Source of the DNA: Ruminococcus sp.
GTDB taxonomy: Bacteria > Bacillota > Clostridia > Oscillospirales > Ruminococcaceae
Assembly: GCA_003446315.1 (NCBI GenBank)
Contig: DMBA01000012.1
Span: forward strand, 1-7,996
Direction: 5' to 3'
Length of the DNA: 7,996 bases
Shown: piece by piece, positions 5,436 to 7,996 of the stretch
Layout of the letters: every line of letters begins with the position of its first letter
Numbering within the stretch: the first letter of the stretch is position 1
Notes under the pieces: model-generated
What the model saw: the letters and a program-made list of their open reading frames with translations, nothing else
What the model was told of the DNA's origin: nothing
The model's database searches: none
Position numbers and translations under genes: made by a program

Positions 5436-6389
5436 ATGAAACATTATTTTCCGGCATTATTATTACTTGCAGCATGTCTGCTGACAGGCTGCGGCAGCAC
5501 AACCGAATCGAATTCAGTCGCTGATTCTGATATTTCGAGTGTATCGGATACAGTGATCTCTGACGAAACAACGCAGCCGGCGGAATCTGAAACAGAACCC
5601 GCAGAAACAGAACCGGCGCTTGCGGTTGCATCCGGCGATGATGTGATTGCAGCGGATGCAGTTGGATATGAGGGCATGGAAGCCGTTACCGCAGATGCGC
5701 TGCAAGACGGTGTTTACAGCATTTCAGTCGATTCCAGTTCATCCATGTTCCGCATCACTGATTGCCTGCTTACAGTCGAAAACGGCAAAATGACGGCAAA
5801 GATGACGATGAGCGGAGCCGGATATGAAGCCTTATACAGCGGCACGGCAGCAGATGCAGCAGCAGCACCGGAGTCCGAGCGTATCCCGTTCACAGAAGAA
5901 AACGATGTGCATTGCTTTACCTTTCCGGTCGCAGCACTGGATCAGGAGATCGACTGTGCAGCATTCAGTACCAAAAAGCAGCTTTGGTATGACCGAAAGC
6001 TGGTCTTCCGTGCAGATTCCCTGCCGGATCACGCATTCAAGGAACGCGAGATGGTTACCGCAGAAACGCTGGAGCTTGCAGACGGCGAATACACGATCGC
6101 AGTGACATTGGAAGGCGGATCGGGCAAAGCGAGTGTGCAGTCCCCTGCCAAACTGACCGTTTCCGGCGGAGAAGCAACAGCCGAGCTGATCTGGAGCAGT
6201 AACAAATATGATTACATGCGGGTAAACGATGTGCAGTATCTGCCGACTGATACCACCGAATTCTCCGTGTTTGAGATTCCGGTTACAGAATTTGACCGCA
6301 AGCTGAATGTCACAGCCGATACAACAGCGATGAGCACGCCGCACGAGATCGAATATACATTATATTTCGATTCATCGTCTATTGAATGA
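5436..6389 (+). CDS. Lipoprotein with two NEAT-like (iron/heme transport-associated type) domains
   Basis: 317 residues, predicted surface lipoprotein: signal MKHYFPALLLLAACLLTGC with Cys19, then a Thr/Glu/Ser/Pro-rich spacer to about residue 85. Two beta-rich repeats follow, about 89-196 and 213-316. Each opens with LxDGxYxIxV (LQDGVYSISV at 89-98; LADGEYTIAV at 214-223), continues with a LTVxxG strand (112-117; 240-244), a FxIPV or FTFPV strand, and ends FRADSL or FDSSSI. This order matches NEAT domains, which bind heme in Isd systems. The terminal YxxxY heme-ligand motif is altered: YDRKL (185-189) and HEIEY (303-307). Start at 5436 has AGAAGGAG with 7-nt spacing. Position between cbiK and a substrate-binding protein suggests it captures a tetrapyrrole, corrinoid or metal and passes it to the importer. 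NEAT assignment is by eye, so moderate; ligand unknown. Confidence 0.7.
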   Translation: MKHYFPALLLLAACLLTGCGSTTESNSVADSDISSVSDTVISDETTQPAESETEPAETEPALAVASGDDVIAADAVGYEGMEAVTADALQDGVYSISVDSSSSMFRITDCLLTVENGKMTAKMTMSGAGYEALYSGTAADAAAAPESERIPFTEENDVHCFTFPVAALDQEIDCAAFSTKKQLWYDRKLVFRADSLPDHAFKEREMVTAETLELADGEYTIAVTLEGGSGKASVQSPAKLTVSGGEATAELIWSSNKYDYMRVNDVQYLPTDTTEFSVFEIPVTEFDRKLNVTADTTAMSTPHEIEYTLYFDSSSIE

Positions 6390-7507
6390 TGAAGCGTATT
6401 TTCTTGCTGCTTCCGCTGATTCTGCTGACCGGATGCAGTCAGCAAAATCAGAAAACGGAAACCGTATCCGAAACGGTTGAAACGATGCCGCTGGAATATG
6501 CAGAGCAGTTTTCGGTTGATTTCTGTGCAGACGGCACCTCGGTCATTCATATCGGAGAGGATGCGTTTCTGCTGGTACCGGAGCATCAAACAGCGCCGGC
6601 GCAAACCGAAATGACCGTAATCCAGCAGCCCGTATCCTGTGTTTACGCAGCGGCATCCTCTGCGATGGATCTGTTTGATGCGATCGGCTGTCTGGATCGT
6701 GTTCAGCTCACATCAACGGATCGGGACGGATGGAGTTTGCCGCATATCCGGCAGGCAATGGATGACGGTGCATTGACATTCATCGGCAAATACAGCACGC
6801 CGGATTATGAAGCCCTGATGGAAACAGACTGTGACCTTGCGGTTGAATCGACTATGATCTATCACAGTCCTGCGGTAAAAGAGAAGATCGAGGCTCTCGG
6901 CATACCGGTTTTGACAGAGCGATCCAGTTACGAATCGCATCCGCTTGGTCGAATGGAATGGATGAAACTATATGGTTTGATCCTTGGCAAATACGAAACA
7001 TCCGCTGCTGTTTTTTCAGAAAAAACGGCAGGATTTGCAGCCTTGACAGAACAGGAGATCCCGCCGGAATCCCGTAAAACCTGTGCATTTTTCAGCATTA
7101 CGCCGTCCGGAACAGTCAACATCCGCAAACCGGGCGATTACATTGCAAAGATGATAGATTTTGCAGGCGGGACATATATATTTACGCCGGAAAATCTGCA
7201 TGTCGATGAGAATGCGTTATCGACAATGAGCATTCAAATGGAGTCGTTTTATGAAACGGCAAAAAATGCAGATATCCTGATCTACAACAGCACCATTGAA
7301 GGACAATTGTCGCATATCAGTGATCTGATTGATAAAAGTGACGTATTTGCTGATTTTCGTGCAGTACAAAACGGGGATGTCTGGTGTACGGAACAAAACA
7401 CATTCCAGCAAACGACCGGAGCCGCGGATATGATCGCCGATCTGCACCGGATCTTCACCGATGAAAGCGCAGATCATTTGACATATCTGTACAAAATCCC
7501 GGAATGA
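6386..7507 (+). CDS. ABC transporter substrate-binding lipoprotein (FepB/BtuF-type, TroA fold)
   Basis: 373 residues. Lipoprotein signal MMKRIFLLLPLILLTGC with Cys17. A segment of about 60 residues (18-78) precedes the binding core, including FSVDFCADGTSVIHIG and FLLVPEH, longer than in minimal BtuF proteins. The core resembles type III (siderophore, heme, B12) binding proteins: VSCVYAAASSAMDLFDAIGCLDRV (83-106), FIGKYSTPDYEALMETDCDLAVEST, PLGRMEWMKLYGLILGK (186-202), RKPGDYIAKMIDFAGG (247-262), NADILIYNST (294-303) and DVWCTEQNTFQQTTG (331-345). The permease gene follows after 10 nt, so it should deliver ligand to that permease. ATGATG at 6386 overlaps the upstream stop by 4 nt and there is no clear ribosome site, so translation is probably coupled; the second ATG (6389) is equally possible. 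Ligand (corrinoid, heme, siderophore) not identifiable from motifs; the riboswitch points to a B12-related one. Confidence 0.88.
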   Translation: MMKRIFLLLPLILLTGCSQQNQKTETVSETVETMPLEYAEQFSVDFCADGTSVIHIGEDAFLLVPEHQTAPAQTEMTVIQQPVSCVYAAASSAMDLFDAIGCLDRVQLTSTDRDGWSLPHIRQAMDDGALTFIGKYSTPDYEALMETDCDLAVESTMIYHSPAVKEKIEALGIPVLTERSSYESHPLGRMEWMKLYGLILGKYETSAAVFSEKTAGFAALTEQEIPPESRKTCAFFSITPSGTVNIRKPGDYIAKMIDFAGGTYIFTPENLHVDENALSTMSIQMESFYETAKNADILIYNSTIEGQLSHISDLIDKSDVFADFRAVQNGDVWCTEQNTFQQTTGAADMIADLHRIFTDESADHLTYLYKIPE

Positions 7508-7517
7508 GGAGCAAACG

Positions 7518-7996
7518 ATGAAAAACAGAGCGCTGCGCTGGACAATTTGCTTTCTGTTGCTGCTTGGATTGTCCGGCATATTATTCACGGCAAATCTCAC
7601 GATCGGCAGCAGCAGCATGACCGGATCGGATGCATTTTCGGTATTGTTCGGCAAATCTGCGGATGCAGCAGCCCGCCGCATCATAGCAGACATTCGCCTG
7701 CCCCGTACCATAGCCGCACTGATACTGGGCGGCAGTTTATCGGTATCCGGATTTTTGCTCCAGAGTTTTTTCCGCAATCCGATCGCAGGGCCGTTTGTAC
7801 TGGGCATTTCATCCGGTGCGAAACTGACCGTTGCACTGACCATGATCGCAGCATTACAGACAGGCTTCACCATGCATGCAGCCTCTATGGTCACGGCAGC
7901 TTTTTTCGGCTCGATCGGGTGCATGCTGCTGATTCTGTTGATCTCGCCGAAGGTAAAAAACATGGCACAGCTTATCATAACAGGTGTTATGATCGG
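7518..7996 (+). CDS. FecCD/BtuC-family ABC permease, 3' end missing
   Basis: The frame starts at ATG 7518 and is open to the window end (159 complete codons; the family is about 330 residues, so roughly half is seen). It has GAGGAG at 7506-7511, 6 nt before the ATG, overlapping the upstream stop. The first membrane segment is at residues 8-26, then a loop, then the family hallmark RLPRTIAALILGGSLSVSG (60-78) and QSFFRNPIAGPFVLGISSGA (82-101). A further hydrophobic segment (about 102-113) and one at 121-142 follow. The common NPLADPYLLGVSSGA motif reads NPIAGPFVLGISSGA here, a conservative variant. It should form the membrane channel for the preceding binding protein; an ATPase gene would be expected just past the edge. 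FecCD membership is secure, cargo unknown. Confidence 0.95.
   Translation, partial: MKNRALRWTICFLLLLGLSGILFTANLTIGSSSMTGSDAFSVLFGKSADAAARRIIADIRLPRTIAALILGGSLSVSGFLLQSFFRNPIAGPFVLGISSGAKLTVALTMIAALQTGFTMHAASMVTAAFFGSIGCMLLILLISPKVKNMAQLIITGVMI

Noticed and set aside
5832..6344. Minus-strand open frame of 170 codons
   Set aside because: A Cys-rich translation antisense to the NEAT-like lipoprotein, without ribosome site or family motif.
7217..7978. Minus-strand open frame of 253 codons
   Set aside because: It is antisense to the substrate-binding protein and the permease, both with clear family motifs, and its translation shows no recognisable domain.

Overview
The window carries two same-strand gene blocks, both tied to cobalamin (B12) chemistry. 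The organism is most likely a low-GC Gram-positive anaerobe of the Clostridia, plausibly a Ruminococcus/Oscillospiraceae-type gut bacterium. This rests on the anaerobic-route enzymes (CbiC, CbiP and CbiK types), strong AGGAGG-like ribosome sites, consensus sigma-A promoter spacing and three consecutive lipoproteins with Gram-positive-style lipoboxes. No species-level marker is present.

Block 1 (1-3788) is a tightly overlapped corrinoid biosynthesis operon already running at the left edge: cbiB (5' end missing), a cobD-type PLP enzyme, cobQ/cbiP and cbiC. Adjacent genes overlap by 4, 8 and 4 nt, which suggests translational coupling. CbiC finishes the corrin ring, CbiP amidates it to cobyric acid, CobD makes aminopropanol phosphate and CbiB attaches that to cobyric acid. 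I see no convincing terminator after cbiC.

The 495-nt gap (3789-4283) is a regulatory leader. It has a near-perfect extended -10 promoter (3879-3907), a 12-bp perfect palindrome at the expected transcription start, a full-length cobalamin riboswitch (about 3937-4123), and an intrinsic terminator (4205-4237) placed before the next start codon. The architecture fits B12-dependent premature termination.

Block 2 (4284-7996, continuing off the right edge) is the riboswitch-controlled operon and the most interesting part. It encodes a sirohydrochlorin cobaltochelatase (CbiK) carried on a lipoprotein signal and a long acidic linker, so its active site is predicted outside the membrane. Next come a second lipoprotein with two NEAT-like (heme-binding-type) beta domains, a third lipoprotein that is a FepB/BtuF-type ABC substrate-binding protein, and the start of a FecCD/BtuC-family permease. 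Together these look like a cell-surface tetrapyrrole or corrinoid (or cobalt) capture, metal-handling and import system repressed by B12. The cargo is inferred, not shown.

Base composition rises along the window: sampled 60-base rows in cbiB/cobD are about 30-37% GC, against 50-62% in the lipoprotein and permease genes. All genes are on the + strand. The long minus-strand frames are overlaps of real genes.
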